From assembly GCA_005884685.1 (NCBI GenBank), contig VBAH01000054.1, forward strand, positions 124,001-188,000: a DNA stretch of 64,000 nt. The letters run 5' to 3'. Made by a program: the position numbers and the translations under genes. Each line of letters starts with the position of its first letter. Within the stretch, counting starts at the first letter, position 1. The notes under the pieces were generated by a model. That model searched no databases and was not told the DNA's origin. It saw only the letters and a program-made list of their open reading frames with translations. Below are positions 34,333 to 44,300 of this stretch, one piece after another. The DNA comes from Alphaproteobacteria bacterium. GTDB taxonomy: Bacteria; Pseudomonadota; Alphaproteobacteria; Rhizobiales; Xanthobacteraceae.

Positions 34333-34626
34333 CTAGGATGCGCGCGCCGGGGCTGCGATGCGCCGAACAGCGACGAGCGCCGTGATCGCCAGGCAGCCGG
34401 CCGCGTTGAGCGCGAACACGCCCGCCACGACCAGGTCCGCCGAGACGGTGACGGCGTAGCTGACCGTGGCGAGATTTGCCGCGGTGAACATCAGCCAGGT
34501 CGTCAGCGACACGGCCGGCGCGCCGTTGCGGCAGCGATAGACGCAGAGAATCTGCGGCATGTACGCCAGCACCCTGCCGCCGTTGAGCAAGGCGAATGCG
34601 GTCATCGAATAGTCTGCCAAGGTCAT
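34333..34626 (-). CDS. Small PQ-loop/SemiSWEET-like membrane protein
   Basis: 97 residues with three hydrophobic segments. Helix 1 carries a YMPQIL motif, the PQ pair that marks PQ-loop/SemiSWEET transporters, followed by APAVSLTTWLMFTAANLATV (helix 2) and LVVAGVFALNAAGCLAITAL (helix 3). A three-helix bundle of about 90 residues is the size of a SemiSWEET subunit, which dimerises to move sugars. The assignment rests on the PQ motif and size, so other small membrane proteins are possible. It converges on the AraC regulator. Confidence 0.65.
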   Translation of the reverse strand: MTLADYSMTAFALLNGGRVLAYMPQILCVYRCRNGAPAVSLTTWLMFTAANLATVSYAVTVSADLVVAGVFALNAAGCLAITALVAVRRIAAPARAS

Positions 34627-34782
34627 GATCCTGCCCTCACGATCGGGCGCGGATTTGACAGATCATCGTGCACGGCGCCTGGACTTGAGCGAACGCGCTC
34701 CGGACTGAAGCGAACGCGCCGCGGTTTTTATTTTTTCACCCGGTTTGAACCCGACGCCGCCGACGCGCGACAGGGTCTCGCG

Positions 34783-35538
34783 TCACACGTGCTGGCCGCC
34801 GTTGATGTGGATCTCGGCGCCGTTCACATAGGAGCTCGTCTCGGTGCACAGCACGTAGATGATCTTGGCGACCTCGTCGGTGGTGCCGAGCCGGTGCATC
34901 GGAATCTGGTGCGCGACGATCTCCTCGGTGCCGGGAGAGAGCATCGCGGTGTCGATCTCGCCCGGCGCGATCGCATTGACGCGGATGCCGAGCGGCCCGA
35001 AGTCCGCCGCCATCTCGCGCGTGAGCGAGGCGAGCGCGGCCTTCGAGGTCGAGTAAGCCGTGCCGGCAAACGGGTGCACGCGCGAGCCGGCGATCGAGGT
35101 GACGTTCACCACAGCGCCCTTGGCGCGCTTGAGTTCATCGAGCAGCCCGCGCGCCAGCATGATCGGGGCGAAGAAATTCACCTGGAACACATGCGCCCAG
35201 GTTTGGCGCGCGGTATCGATCGAGCCGAGCCGCCTGCCGCCGTCCGCCTTGGGCGAGATCGCCGCGTTGTTGACCAGCGCGTGCAACTCGCCGTCCTCCA
35301 GCCTGTTCTTGATCTCGGCGATCGCCTCGTCGGTGCTGGCGGGATCGGCGAGATCGACCTGGATGTGATCCTCCGGCCCCATCTCCCACGGGCAGTTTTC
35401 CGGAAACCCATGGCGCGAGCAGGTGATGACGCGCCACCCGGCGGCGGAGAAGCGCTTCACCGTCGCATGGCCGATGCCGCGGCTTGCGCCGGTGAGCAGC
35501 AACGTGCGGCGCGGCTGGTTGGACTGGGTGTTGGGCAT
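34783..35538 (-). CDS. SDR-family oxidoreductase
   Basis: 251 residues. The NAD(P)-binding motif LLTGASRGIGHA, the NNAAIS segment, catalytic Ser in NVTSIAGSR and the YxxxK pair in YSTSKAAL are all present. The C-terminus YVNGAEIHINGGQHV is the classical end of FabG-type reductases. The substrate is unknown. The nearest upstream gene is pdxH, 8 bases away on the same strand, so they are probably one operon. Confidence 0.93.
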   Translation of the reverse strand: MPNTQSNQPRRTLLLTGASRGIGHATVKRFSAAGWRVITCSRHGFPENCPWEMGPEDHIQVDLADPASTDEAIAEIKNRLEDGELHALVNNAAISPKADGGRRLGSIDTARQTWAHVFQVNFFAPIMLARGLLDELKRAKGAVVNVTSIAGSRVHPFAGTAYSTSKAALASLTREMAADFGPLGIRVNAIAPGEIDTAMLSPGTEEIVAHQIPMHRLGTTDEVAKIIYVLCTETSSYVNGAEIHINGGQHV

Positions 35539-35546
35539 TCAGGATC

Positions 35547-36188
35547 TCACGGGTACATCCGCACCTTGGCCCACGGCTCACCGAGCGCGGCGCGGCGGAA
35601 TTCGATGCGGTCGTGCAAGCGGAACGGGCGGTCGTGCCAGAACTCCATCGAGATAGGCACGATGCGGTAGCCGGACCAGTGCGGCGGGCGCGGCACGGCG
35701 CCGATCGCATATTTCGCAGCGTAAAGCGCGACCGCTTTTTCGAAGGCAAGCCGGCTTTCCAGCGGGCGCGACTGCTGGCTCGCCCAGGCGCCGATCTGCG
35801 CGCCCTTCGGGCGCGTCGCGAAGTACGCGTCGGCCTCCTCCGGCGTCACGCGCTCGACCGGCCCGCGGATGCGGATCTGCCGGTTCAAGGATTTCCAGTA
35901 GAACAGCAGCGCGGCCTTCGGGTTGGCGGCAAGCTCGCGGCCTTTGGCGCTTTCGATATTGGTGTAAAACACGAAGCCGCGCTCATCGACACCCTTGAGC
36001 AGCACGGTGCGGATATCCGGCAACCCATCCGCATCGACCGTCGCCAGCGACATTGCGGTCGGGTCGCGCGGTTCCCCCTTCACCGCCTCGTCGAACCAGG
36101 CTTGCCACAGCCGCAAGGGCTCGTCGGCTTGCGTGAAATCACCACTCGTTAACCATGTCGGGTGTTCAATCGGCGCCGTGTCGGACAT
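35547..36188 (-). CDS. pdxH: Pyridoxamine/pyridoxine 5'-phosphate oxidase
   Basis: 213 residues, starting at [18 protein letters not shown]; an ATG two codons upstream is the alternative. It oxidises pyridoxamine or pyridoxine phosphate to PLP with FMN, in the cytoplasm. Recognisable blocks are [51 protein letters not shown] and the C-terminal [19 protein letters not shown], ending in VRMYP. Its start region overlaps the divergent lipoprotein gene start by about ten bases, leaving almost no promoter space for both. Confidence 0.95.
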   Translation of the reverse strand: MSDTAPIEHPTWLTSGDFTQADEPLRLWQAWFDEAVKGEPRDPTAMSLATVDADGLPDIRTVLLKGVDERGFVFYTNIESAKGRELAANPKAALLFYWKSLNRQIRIRGPVERVTPEEADAYFATRPKGAQIGAWASQQSRPLESRLAFEKAVALYAAKYAIGAVPRPPHWSGYRIVPISMEFWHDRPFRLHDRIEFRRAALGEPWAKVRMYP

Positions 36189-36720
36189 CCACAAGACCCT
36201 GAGCTTCCGCGCGGCACGCCCGCCGCGGCGGCCTCGTTATAAAGGAACCCGCAAGGCGCGCCTATGGCGGCTGCGTGCCAAGGCAATCGCACTGGCGCTG
36301 ACACTAAGCGCAGCGACCTCCGGATGCAGCCTCTCCTACAAGCTCGATTCGTTCATGGGCAAGGAGAACGAGGCGCCCGAGCACACCGGCTCGATCCGGC
36401 CGGCGCCTGCCCCGAAGCCGGCGCAAACCGCCGCCACGATGCCGGCGGAGAACGATCTCGCCTACGCCAAGGCAGCGGCAGCTCAGGTTCTGGCGCGTGC
36501 CGGGAACGACGCGAGCCAGATCTGGGAAAATCCCGGCACCGGCGCGCGTGGGATCGTGACGCCCCTTGCCGATGCCTATACGCAGGACGGCTTCCAGTGC
36601 CGCGACTTCCTTGCGAGCTATATCCGCGAGGGGGCCGAATCCTGGCTGCAAGGCGACGCCTGCCGCATCCATCAGGGTACGTGGACCGTCCGCAATCTCA
36701 GGCCCCTGAAGCGGACCTGA
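36178..36720 (+). CDS. RT0821/Lpp0805-type surface lipoprotein
   Basis: 180 residues from a GTG (VSDIHKT). No ATG is in frame before the signal peptide, so GTG is the only reasonable start, although it lies inside the pdxH start region on the other strand. The signal ends with TSGC, a lipobox. The C-terminal domain ([29 protein letters not shown]) matches the 17-kDa-antigen-like surface protein family found in Rhizobiales and Rickettsia. It is followed by a palindromic repeat and a DnaJ gene on the same strand. Confidence 0.82.
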   Translation: MSDIHKTLSFRAARPPRRPRYKGTRKARLWRLRAKAIALALTLSAATSGCSLSYKLDSFMGKENEAPEHTGSIRPAPAPKPAQTAATMPAENDLAYAKAAAAQVLARAGNDASQIWENPGTGARGIVTPLADAYTQDGFQCRDFLASYIREGAESWLQGDACRIHQGTWTVRNLRPLKRT

Positions 36721-36726
36721 CTCCGC

Positions 36727-36811
36727 GTCATGGCCGGGCTTGTCCCGGCCATCCACGTCTTTCTGTGCCGCATTCCAAGACGTGGATGCCCGGCACAAGG
36801 CCGGGCATGAC
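36727..36811. repeat. Large palindromic spacer repeat
   Basis: Left arm starting GTCATGGCCGGGCTTG (36727-36761) and right arm ending GCCGGGCATGAC (36777-36811) pair almost completely around a central loop; each arm is about 35 bases and the arms contain inner GGCCGGG..CCCGGCC hairpins. This is the dispersed palindrome family often seen in Bradyrhizobium-type genomes. A partial arm (GTCATGGCCGGG) also occurs near 48597. Confidence 0.8.
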
Positions 36812-36904
36812 AGTACCCGCGTTGCACAGCGGCCACACTCCCCCCACATTGAAGGAAACGAGTCGGGTCCCGCCGGACCCTTGGGGATTCTATCGGAGTG
36901 AAGG

Positions 36905-37891
36905 ATGCGCGACCCCTACGATGTGCTGGGGGTGTCGAAGGGCGCGAGCCCGGAAGACATCAAGAAGGCCTACCGCAAGCTGGCGAAGAAGCTGCACCCG
37001 GATTCCAACAAGAAGGATCCGAAAGCGGCGACGAAATTCGCCGAGCTCAACGGTGCCTACGAAATCGTCGGCGACGAGGACAAGCGCAAGTCATTCGACC
37101 GCGGCGAGATCGACGCCGAGGGCAAGCCGCGCTTTCAAGGGTTCGAGGGCTTCGGCGGCCGGCCCGGCGGAGCTCCGTTCGGCGGCCGTGAGGGAAACTT
37201 CGAGAGCTTCACCTGGGGCCCGGAAGGCCTCCGCCGCTCGGGCTCGCGCGGCGGGGCGGGCGGCGCAGGATTCGAGGACATCCTGAGCCAGATGTTCGGC
37301 GCGCGGGCGCGCGGCGGTCCCGGCGCGACATTCGAGGCGGACGACATCGGCTCGGCGCTGCGCGGGCAGGACGTCACTGCGACCGCCACGATCACGCTGA
37401 ACGAGGCGGCGCATGGGGGCACGCGGCGGCTCGAATTGCCGATCGGCAAAGAGGTCGAATTCAAGATCCCGCCCGGCATCGCCGACGGCCAGCAGATCCG
37501 GCTGCGCGGCCAGGGAATGCCCTCACATGGCGGCGGCGGCCCGCCCGGCGACGTGCTGATCACGATTCAGGTCGCGCCGCATCCGCTGTTCAAGCTGGAG
37601 GGGCAGAACCTGCGGCTTGAGCTGCCGGTCACGCTCTACGAGGCAGTGCTCGGCGCCAAGGTGCGCGTGCCGACGCTCGATGGCGCGGTGCAGCTTTCGA
37701 TTCCGCCGAACACCTCGAGCGGCCGCGCGTTCCGCCTCAAGGGCAAGGGCCTGCCGGGCAAGTCCGGCCCCGGCGATCTTTACGCCACGGTGAAGATCAT
37801 CCTGCCGGACGGCAAGGACGCCGAGCTCGAAGAGCTGATGCGCAAGTGGCGCGACGAGAAGCCGTACGATCCGCGGACCGACATGGGCTAG
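36905..37891 (+). CDS. CbpA-like DnaJ co-chaperone (no zinc finger)
   Basis: 328 residues. The J-domain is at the N-terminus ([20 protein letters not shown], with HPD in KKLHPDSNK). A Gly/Phe-rich linker follows ([16 protein letters not shown]). The C-terminal substrate-binding domain covers about 140-328 ([52 protein letters not shown]). The cysteine zinc-finger repeats of true DnaJ are absent, so this is a class II / CbpA type. The ribosome site GGAGTGAAGG is good. It stimulates DnaK and may help the stress response controlled by the nearby ECF sigma pair. Confidence 0.93.
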   Translation: MRDPYDVLGVSKGASPEDIKKAYRKLAKKLHPDSNKKDPKAATKFAELNGAYEIVGDEDKRKSFDRGEIDAEGKPRFQGFEGFGGRPGGAPFGGREGNFESFTWGPEGLRRSGSRGGAGGAGFEDILSQMFGARARGGPGATFEADDIGSALRGQDVTATATITLNEAAHGGTRRLELPIGKEVEFKIPPGIADGQQIRLRGQGMPSHGGGGPPGDVLITIQVAPHPLFKLEGQNLRLELPVTLYEAVLGAKVRVPTLDGAVQLSIPPNTSSGRAFRLKGKGLPGKSGPGDLYATVKIILPDGKDAELEELMRKWRDEKPYDPRTDMG

Positions 37892-37897
37892 TCGGCC

Positions 37898-38716
37898 CTA
37901 TCTGCGCACGGCGCGCACATCGGACAGATGGCGAAGCGTCGAACTCGTCCGCTGATGGCTTTCGACCTGCTCGTACACCGTTTCGGCGACCTTCTGCAGC
38001 CGCGCGCGGTCCGCGGGGCCGCTGACCACAAAGGCCACGTCGTCATCCACCCAGAAGAACGAGCCGACCGGCCCGGTCGCGCGGTAGCGCAACGCGGTTT
38101 GCGGCGCCTGGTCCCGACGGCAGTAGACGGTGAAACGCTCGCCGGTCGATCCTTCGTACATGTAGAGCGCAGCGGCGCGCCCTGAGGTGCCCGGCAGAAG
38201 CCGGCCACCGAGCAGTTTCAATCCGAGGGTATCGAGGTCGGGCGTCGGCAGCGGATAGCCGATGCGGCGCGCGAGCCAGGGGTTGAGATGGCTCTCCCCC
38301 GCTTTCACTTCGATCGGATGACGCACTTCGGCGATGTAGAGCCGATGCGCATCGAGCGCCTCGGTGGTCACGGCGCGCGCCGGCATCGCGCCCTCCCAGG
38401 CGCCACGCCCAAGCCATCCCGCTGTGCCTCCGACAAGAAACGCGAGCAGCGCGGCGGCTGCCGCCAGCCGCGGCCATTTGCGGTTCGCGCGCGTGAGCCG
38501 GTCGAGATCGAAGCGCGGCGGCACGGGTTCACTCGCGACTGCCCCGTAGCGCGCACGGATGGCCTCGGCCTGCGCGCGCCACGCCGCGACGCGCGCAGCG
38601 TCCTCGGGATGGCTCTCGAGCCATTTCTCGACTACGGCGCATTCGCCGCCCGCAATCTGCCCATCGACATAGGCGTGCAATTCCTCTTCGCTGACTGTTG
38701 GCTCACGATCGACCAT
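37898..38716 (-). CDS. Transmembrane anti-sigma factor
   Basis: 272 residues. The N-terminal 60 residues (EEELHAYVDGQIAGGECAVV) form the anti-sigma domain, with an HAYVDGQ motif but no Cys-x2-Cys pair, so it lacks the zinc of ZAS-type factors. One membrane helix follows at about 90-112 (LAAAAALLAFLVGGTAGWLG). The rest is periplasmic (about 150 residues). It lies 8 bases downstream of the ECF sigma gene on the same strand, the usual arrangement. The signal sensed is unknown. It ends 6 bases before the DnaJ gene. Confidence 0.88.
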   Translation of the reverse strand: MVDREPTVSEEELHAYVDGQIAGGECAVVEKWLESHPEDAARVAAWRAQAEAIRARYGAVASEPVPPRFDLDRLTRANRKWPRLAAAAALLAFLVGGTAGWLGRGAWEGAMPARAVTTEALDAHRLYIAEVRHPIEVKAGESHLNPWLARRIGYPLPTPDLDTLGLKLLGGRLLPGTSGRAAALYMYEGSTGERFTVYCRRDQAPQTALRYRATGPVGSFFWVDDDVAFVVSGPADRARLQKVAETVYEQVESHQRTSSTLRHLSDVRAVRR

Positions 38717-38724
38717 CGTTCACC

Positions 38725-39216
38725 TCACTTCACCCGGCGGAGCGGCGGGCGCTCGCCATCAAGATAAGCCCTGATCTGCGCGCGCGCCCGCGCGAGCCGC
38801 GACATCACCGTGCCGATCGGCACACCCTGCACTTCCGCGACCTCGCGATAGGTCAGGCCTTCCAGCACGACAAGCAGCAGCGCGACCCGTTGATCGTCGA
38901 CCAGCGCCGCAAGCGCGCGTTCGATATCTCGGCCACCCGCTTCCGGACCGGAGGAATCGGCTGCATCGCCGTCCTCGATGGGAGTGATCGCCGGACGGCG
39001 CGCGAGCGAGCGCAGCCGATTGCGATTGAGGTTGGTCAAGATGGTGTAGAGCCAGCTCCTGATGTCGCCGCCGTGAAACAGATGCTCGGACCGCAACGCA
39101 CGCACCAGCGTGTCCTGCACCAGGTCATCGGCAGTCTCGCCGTCGCGCGTCAGCGCGCGCGCGTAACGCCGCAGCGCCGGGATCGCCGCCTGGATGCCCT
39201 GCTGAAAACCGCTCAC
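38725..39216 (-). CDS. ECF-type RNA polymerase sigma factor
   Basis: 163 residues, compact as in ECF sigmas. Region 2 is ALRRYARALTRDGETADDLV with DTLVRAL and WLYTILTNLNRNRLRS; region 4 is LEGLTYREVAEVQGVPIGTV with MSRLARARAQIRAYL. It is released from its anti-sigma partner (the next gene) on stress and transcribes a specific regulon, usually including its own operon. I see no sure -35/-10 pair upstream of 39216. The divergent fabI gene starts about 160 bases away. Confidence 0.93.
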   Translation of the reverse strand: MSGFQQGIQAAIPALRRYARALTRDGETADDLVQDTLVRALRSEHLFHGGDIRSWLYTILTNLNRNRLRSLARRPAITPIEDGDAADSSGPEAGGRDIERALAALVDDQRVALLLVVLEGLTYREVAEVQGVPIGTVMSRLARARAQIRAYLDGERPPLRRVK

Positions 39217-39376
39217 ATGCCTTCCTTCGCAGGCTCACCTGCGCATTTTCAAAAACACCGGCAGCGAACCGCATATTCCCTGATTCTGCCACGCCAATGG
39301 CCGCTGCTTGCTGGCCCTCTGGCGCTATGCGATACGGAGGCTGCCAGCGCCGAAGGAGCGCGGGCCGAGGGAATGC

Positions 39377-40192
39377 ATGGCGGAAGCGGGTCTGATGCGC
39401 GGCAAGCGCGGCCTGATCATGGGGGTCGCGAACAATCGCTCGATCGCCTGGGGCATCGCCAAGGCCGCGCGGCTGCAGGGGGCCGATCTCGCTTTCAGCT
39501 ATCAAGGCGAGGCGCTCAAGAAGCGTGTCGAGCCGCTGGCCGAAGAAGTCGACGGCCTGGTGGTCGGTCACTGCGATGTCACCGACGAGGCTTCGCTCGA
39601 TGCGGTGTTCGCGGCGGTTCGGTCGGCCTGGGGGTCGCTCGATTTCGTACTGCATGCGATCGCGTTCTCCGACAAGGATCAGCTCGTCGGCCGCTACGTC
39701 GAAACCACCGCCGACAATTTCGCCAAGACGCTGCTCATCTCGTGTTACTCTTTCACCGCGGTGGCCCAGCGCGCGGAAAAGCTGATGCCGAACGGCGGCG
39801 CGCTGCTGACACTGACTTATTACGGCGCCGAGAAATGGATGCCGCATTACAACGTGATGGGCGTCGCCAAGGCCGCGCTCGAAGCCTCGGTGAAATATCT
39901 CGCCGCCGACCTGGGGGAGAAGAAAATCCGCGTCAATGCGATCTCGGCCGGGCCGATCAAGACGCTCGCGGCCGCCGGCATCGGCGACTTCCGCTACATC
40001 CTGAAATGGAACGAATATAACGCGCCGCTGCGGCGTTCGGTGACGATCGAGGAGGTCGGCGATGCCGGCGTCTATCTCCTCTCCGACATGTCGCGCAGCG
40101 TGACCGGCGAGATCCATCATGTCGATGCCGGTTATCATATCGTGGGCATGAAGAATCCGGCCGCGCCGGATATCGGGAATTTGAAGGACTAG
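39377..40192 (+). CDS. fabI: Enoyl-[acyl-carrier-protein] reductase (NADH)
   Basis: 271 residues from the ATG at 39377, which has GAGGG upstream. It is the last reductase of the fatty-acid elongation cycle. The cofactor motif MGVANNRSIAWGIA, typical of FabI rather than generic SDRs, and the catalytic motif YGAEKWMPHYNVMGVAKAAL with the conserved Tyr and Lys are present. The C-terminus YHIVGM is also standard. It is an essential housekeeping enzyme and the target of triclosan. It converges on the phosphopantetheinyl transferase gene of the NRPS operon. Confidence 0.96.
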   Translation: MAEAGLMRGKRGLIMGVANNRSIAWGIAKAARLQGADLAFSYQGEALKKRVEPLAEEVDGLVVGHCDVTDEASLDAVFAAVRSAWGSLDFVLHAIAFSDKDQLVGRYVETTADNFAKTLLISCYSFTAVAQRAEKLMPNGGALLTLTYYGAEKWMPHYNVMGVAKAALEASVKYLAADLGEKKIRVNAISAGPIKTLAAAGIGDFRYILKWNEYNAPLRRSVTIEEVGDAGVYLLSDMSRSVTGEIHHVDAGYHIVGMKNPAAPDIGNLKD

Positions 40193-40213
40193 GGATCGTG
40201 GCCCGCGCGCGTC

Positions 40214-40861
40214 TCAGCGCGACCCGGCCTGCGAAAAAGCCAATGCCAGCACGTGAGAAGACACCGAGTACCGGAGCGTAACCGCGCGTCCGGCTCGAGT
40301 CGTCGCCGTACCCGCACGGAGATCGACGGCGATGTCCTGGAATTCGAGAAAGGTGCCGTCGAGCGGATCGATCGCCTTGTAGACCGCTTCCTTGATGGCG
40401 AAGAGAACCTTGCCCCCGAGCGGGTCATCGGCGATCTGCGGCAACTCTTCCGGCTTCACGACCAGCGCGAGCATGTCCGGCGGCAGCGGCACCGCCGGTT
40501 CGATATCGATGCCAACTGAATTGTAGTCGCGCCGTGAACCGACGGCGGCTACGGCGATCCGATCATCATGCGCCAGCGAGCCGACGATACCCGCAGGCCA
40601 CACCGGTGCCCCGGACGGCGCCTTGGGCAGTGCGACCGGACCATGGCCGAGCCGTGCGAGCAGCCCGCGCGCCACGATGCGCGCAGCGCCGCTGGCGCGT
40701 CGCACGGCGGTGATTGGTGACGCGATCGAAGCCGCCTCATCGTCGCGAAGGGCGTCTTCGTCGCCAGGAGTAATCAGGCGATGGCCGATGAAAAGGCCGG
40801 GCGGCGCGATTCGTTCAATCTCGCGCCGAAGGATCGGATCGACGGGGCCGTTGCGCGTCAC
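40214..40861 (-). CDS. 4'-phosphopantetheinyl transferase (EntD/Sfp-like)
   Basis: 215 residues. Family motifs are RIVARGLLARLGH, VVGSLAHDD-like GIVGSLAHDDRI, SVGIDIEPAVPL with the metal-binding aspartate and the KEAVYKA motif (FAIKEAVYKAID). It transfers the phosphopantetheine arm of CoA to carrier proteins. It overlaps the GNAT gene start by four bases and lies downstream of the NRPS gene, so it very likely primes the NRPS carrier domain. That makes the operon self-sufficient for activation. Confidence 0.9.
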   Translation of the reverse strand: MTRNGPVDPILRREIERIAPPGLFIGHRLITPGDEDALRDDEAASIASPITAVRRASGAARIVARGLLARLGHGPVALPKAPSGAPVWPAGIVGSLAHDDRIAVAAVGSRRDYNSVGIDIEPAVPLPPDMLALVVKPEELPQIADDPLGGKVLFAIKEAVYKAIDPLDGTFLEFQDIAVDLRAGTATTRAGRAVTLRYSVSSHVLALAFSQAGSR

Positions 40862-41310
40862 AGCACAAGCTCGGCGATCATCTCGCCGTCTTCGTCCGTC
40901 CCGACCTCGCGGAAGCCGAAGCTCGCATAGAACGGCTTGGCCACCGGGTTGTCCGGCATGTAGCTGATGACGATTTTACTGACGCGGGGAAGCGCACGGA
41001 TTTCATCGAGGGCCCTGGCGAGTGCGGCGCGGCCATATCCGCCGCCCTGATATCTGCGATCGATCATGAAGCGATAGATCAACGCTTCGCGCGGCTCGTC
41101 GCCCGGCCGGCCGGCATCGTACATCAGGAAGCCGACGAGCCGCCCGCCCGCATAGATCGCGCGCGGGCGCGCGTCGGGATCGCGCCGCGCCTCGGCGAGC
41201 GACGCCGCGGTGCTGGCCACGAGGTCTCTCTGTTCGGGGCCGAGTTCGAGGTCGACGACCGCCTGCCGGTTTTCAGGCGTCACGTCCCTGAGTTCGATAT
41301 GCTCGCGCAT
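40858..41310 (-). CDS. GNAT-family acetyltransferase within NRPS operon
   Basis: 150 residues. It has the GNAT acetyl-CoA loop RRYQGGGYGRAALARALDEI and the C-terminal NPVAKPFYASFGFREVG. It starts 30 bases downstream of the NRPS gene and overlaps the PPTase start, so it is the middle gene of a three-gene unit. In such a position it may acetylate the peptide product, either as tailoring or as self-protection. The spermidine/diamine acetyltransferase-like motif (PFYASFGF) is generic. Substrate not shown. Confidence 0.87.
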   Translation of the reverse strand: MREHIELRDVTPENRQAVVDLELGPEQRDLVASTAASLAEARRDPDARPRAIYAGGRLVGFLMYDAGRPGDEPREALIYRFMIDRRYQGGGYGRAALARALDEIRALPRVSKIVISYMPDNPVAKPFYASFGFREVGTDEDGEMIAELVL

Positions 41311-41340
41311 TCGTTGCCGCGCAGAGGAGCGGCGCTGCGG

Positions 41341-44300
41341 CTACTCCGCGGCGAGCGCCATGTCAGCGCGCGCCTCGGCCGCCGGCTCACCCGCCCGGCC
41401 ACTGCCCGCTCGCCGCACCAGCTTCGCCGGATTGCCGCGCCATCCCGTGTGCGAGTCGAGCACTTCCCCCTTCATCAGGAAGGAGTCGGCATCGAGCACG
41501 ACCCGGTCACCCATGGTGACGCCATAGTGCACGAAGGCGCCGGGACCGACCGAACATCCGCTGCCGAGCCGGATGTAGTCCGACTTGAACACACCCTCCT
41601 CGAGCGAGTGCGCCTGCAGCACGCAGCCCTCGTTGAGGTTGGCGTAGTCGCCGACCTCGGTCAGCGTGCGCTCGGTGATCGAGCGGCTGCAATCGAACAC
41701 TTTTGAGCCGACCTGCATGCCGAGTGCGCGCAACAGCAGCACGCGGAATGGCGTGCCCGTGAACAATCCGGCGATCGGCGATTCCGACAGTTTCCAGTGC
41801 CGCTCGTGGAACCAGAAATAGGGGTCGTAGATCGAGGCGAACTTCGGCTCGAGCCGGCGGAAGCGCAGGCTCGCGCGCTCGACCAGCACGAAAAACGCGA
41901 TCGAGGCAGCGGCCATCGCAGCCGTCGCAGCCAACAGCGCGAACACGCCGAAGCGGTCGTAGCTCGCGAGCGCGGCCGTCCACAGCGCAAGGCCCGCGAA
42001 CACGGAAAGCCAGCGGCTCACCAGGAACAGGATCGCCGTGACGGCATTGTAGCGGTTCTTCTGGCGCAGGCGGGCGCGGCGCGTCGCCTCGTCGATCGCG
42101 GCGTTCATGTCGCGATCGCGGTCGACCATGCGCGGGATCTCGAAGGCGGGCGAGCCGAGCAGGCCGACGTTCTCACGCACCAGACCGTCGATCGGGATCA
42201 TGGTCTTGGTGCCGAGCAGGACATTCGCGCCCGTCTTGCCGCCCGGCGGATAGAAAATGTCGTTGCCGAGATAGTTGTTGTCGCCGATCCGCGATTCGGC
42301 GAGCTGGAACGATGTCGCCGACATGTGCGTGTTCATCATCGACAGGCCGTCCGACACCATCGTGCCCGAGCCGATGCTGCAGAGGAACGGATTATCGTGG
42401 CGCTGGTTGGTGCCCATGTTCGAGCCGGTCTGCTCGACCCTGTTCAGGTTCCAGCCGACGTAACGCATGTAGCTTGTGATGACCGATGAATCGCCGAACA
42501 GCACGCAGAAGAACTGCGAATTGCTGACGCGCAGGATGATGCTCTGCATCAGGTAGTGGAAGCCGAAGGCCGGATAGGTCACACCGGGCTTGAGAAACAG
42601 CATGCAGAGCCGCGGGATGGCGTACACCGCGGCCAGCGCGACGACCAGCGCCCCGAAAAATCCTACTGCCGAGAGGCCGAGCAGCGACAGCGTGGAGACG
42701 CCGGCGCTGCCGCCGGTCACCGCCGCGTATTGCTCCCAGAAACGATATCCGAGGATCGGCGCCGGCACGGCGACGAGGAACAGCGCCGCCAGTTCGAGCG
42801 ATGAGTAGAACGCACTGCGGAACGCGCCGATCTCCTTGCTCTCGATCGGGCAGTAATCGCTGATCGTCTCGACCGCGGGCGAGCCATGATAACGCTTGCC
42901 CTCGGGAACGCGCTGGCCGCTCTGCAGCGAGGAGGCGTGGCCGAGCTGCGTGTCATCGCCCATCGCGGTGTCGATATCGATGATGCTCGCTTCGCCGACG
43001 AAGACGTTCGCACCGATCTCGACCGGAGCCATGTGGATGAAGTTCGACTGGGCGCGATAGCCGAGGAGGATCGTGTCCTTGCGCAGGATGGTGTTGTCGC
43101 CAATGGCCAACAGGTCGACGCAAACCGGGCCGTGGCGCGACGTGATGACGACGCCGCGGCCGATCTTCGCGCCCATCAGGCGGAGATAGAAGTTGTAGAT
43201 CGGCGTACCGGTAAAGACCGTCACCGGCGACGTGCGCATCATGGTCTTGACGACCCAGAAGCGGAAATAGGCCAGGCTCCAGATCGGGATCGATCCGGTC
43301 TTGAAGCGGCCGATCAGCAGCCACTTCGCGACGACCGAAATGCCTGTCAGCGCGACGAACGAGCCCGCCGCGAACAGCACCGCCCGCGCGTAAAGTTCGA
43401 GCGCGCCAGACGCCGCTATCGTCCAATCGTAGCCGGTGTCCAGAACCCACAGCCCGAACAGCGCGTAGGCTGCATAGAACGCAGCCTGCAGCGCGCCGCA
43501 GGTGTAGTAGGCCAGGTTCGACGGCACGTGGAACGGCTCCTCCTTCGTGGCGACGAAGCCTTCGATCGAGGAGTCGAGATGATGCGCGAGCCTGGCGATG
43601 GTCGGATTGGTGTAGATGTCGCGCATCGACACATTCGACATCTGCGGGTTCTTGCGGATCGCCGCGCAGACGCGCGCCATCATCAGCGAGTTGGCGCCGA
43701 GCTCGTCGAAGAAATGATGCTCGGTCGAAACGCGGTCGACGCGCAGCACATCGCACAGCGCCGCATGCAGGATGCGCTCGTTGTCGGTCCTGGCCGGCAC
43801 ATAGCCGGTCGAGGCCGACGAGAAACGCGCGAGCTGCGGCTTCGGCAGGCGCTTGTGGTCGGCCTTGTTGGAAAGCGTCATCGGGATCGAGGGCAGCTCT
43901 TCAAGGAACGCCGGGACCATGTAGGCCGGCAGCTTGCTGCGCAGCGCGTGCGAAATCTCGTCGCGCGGCAGTTCGGCGCCCTGCTTGAGGGCATAGTAGG
44001 CGACAAGCTCGACGACGCCTTCCTCCGGCTCGAACGTCGCGACCGCCGCCTGCGCGATCTGCGGCAGGTCGAGCAGCACGGCTTCGATCTCGTTCAGCTC
44101 GATGCGATAGCCGCGGATTTTCACCTGCGTGTCGATGCGACCGCGATATTCGATCTCGCCGTTCTCGTCGATCCGCCCCAAGTCGCCGGTGCGATAGATG
44201 CGTCCCGAGGGATTGTTCCGGATGTGGAGGAAATCGCGAATGAACTTCTTCATCGTGAGCTCGTCGCGATTGATGTAGCCGAGCGCGACACCGACGCCCG

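Noticed and set aside
36304-36849. 181-residue minus-strand frame over the lipoprotein and palindrome
   Set aside because: Runs through a dispersed palindromic repeat and opposite a gene with a lipobox, so it is a shadow.
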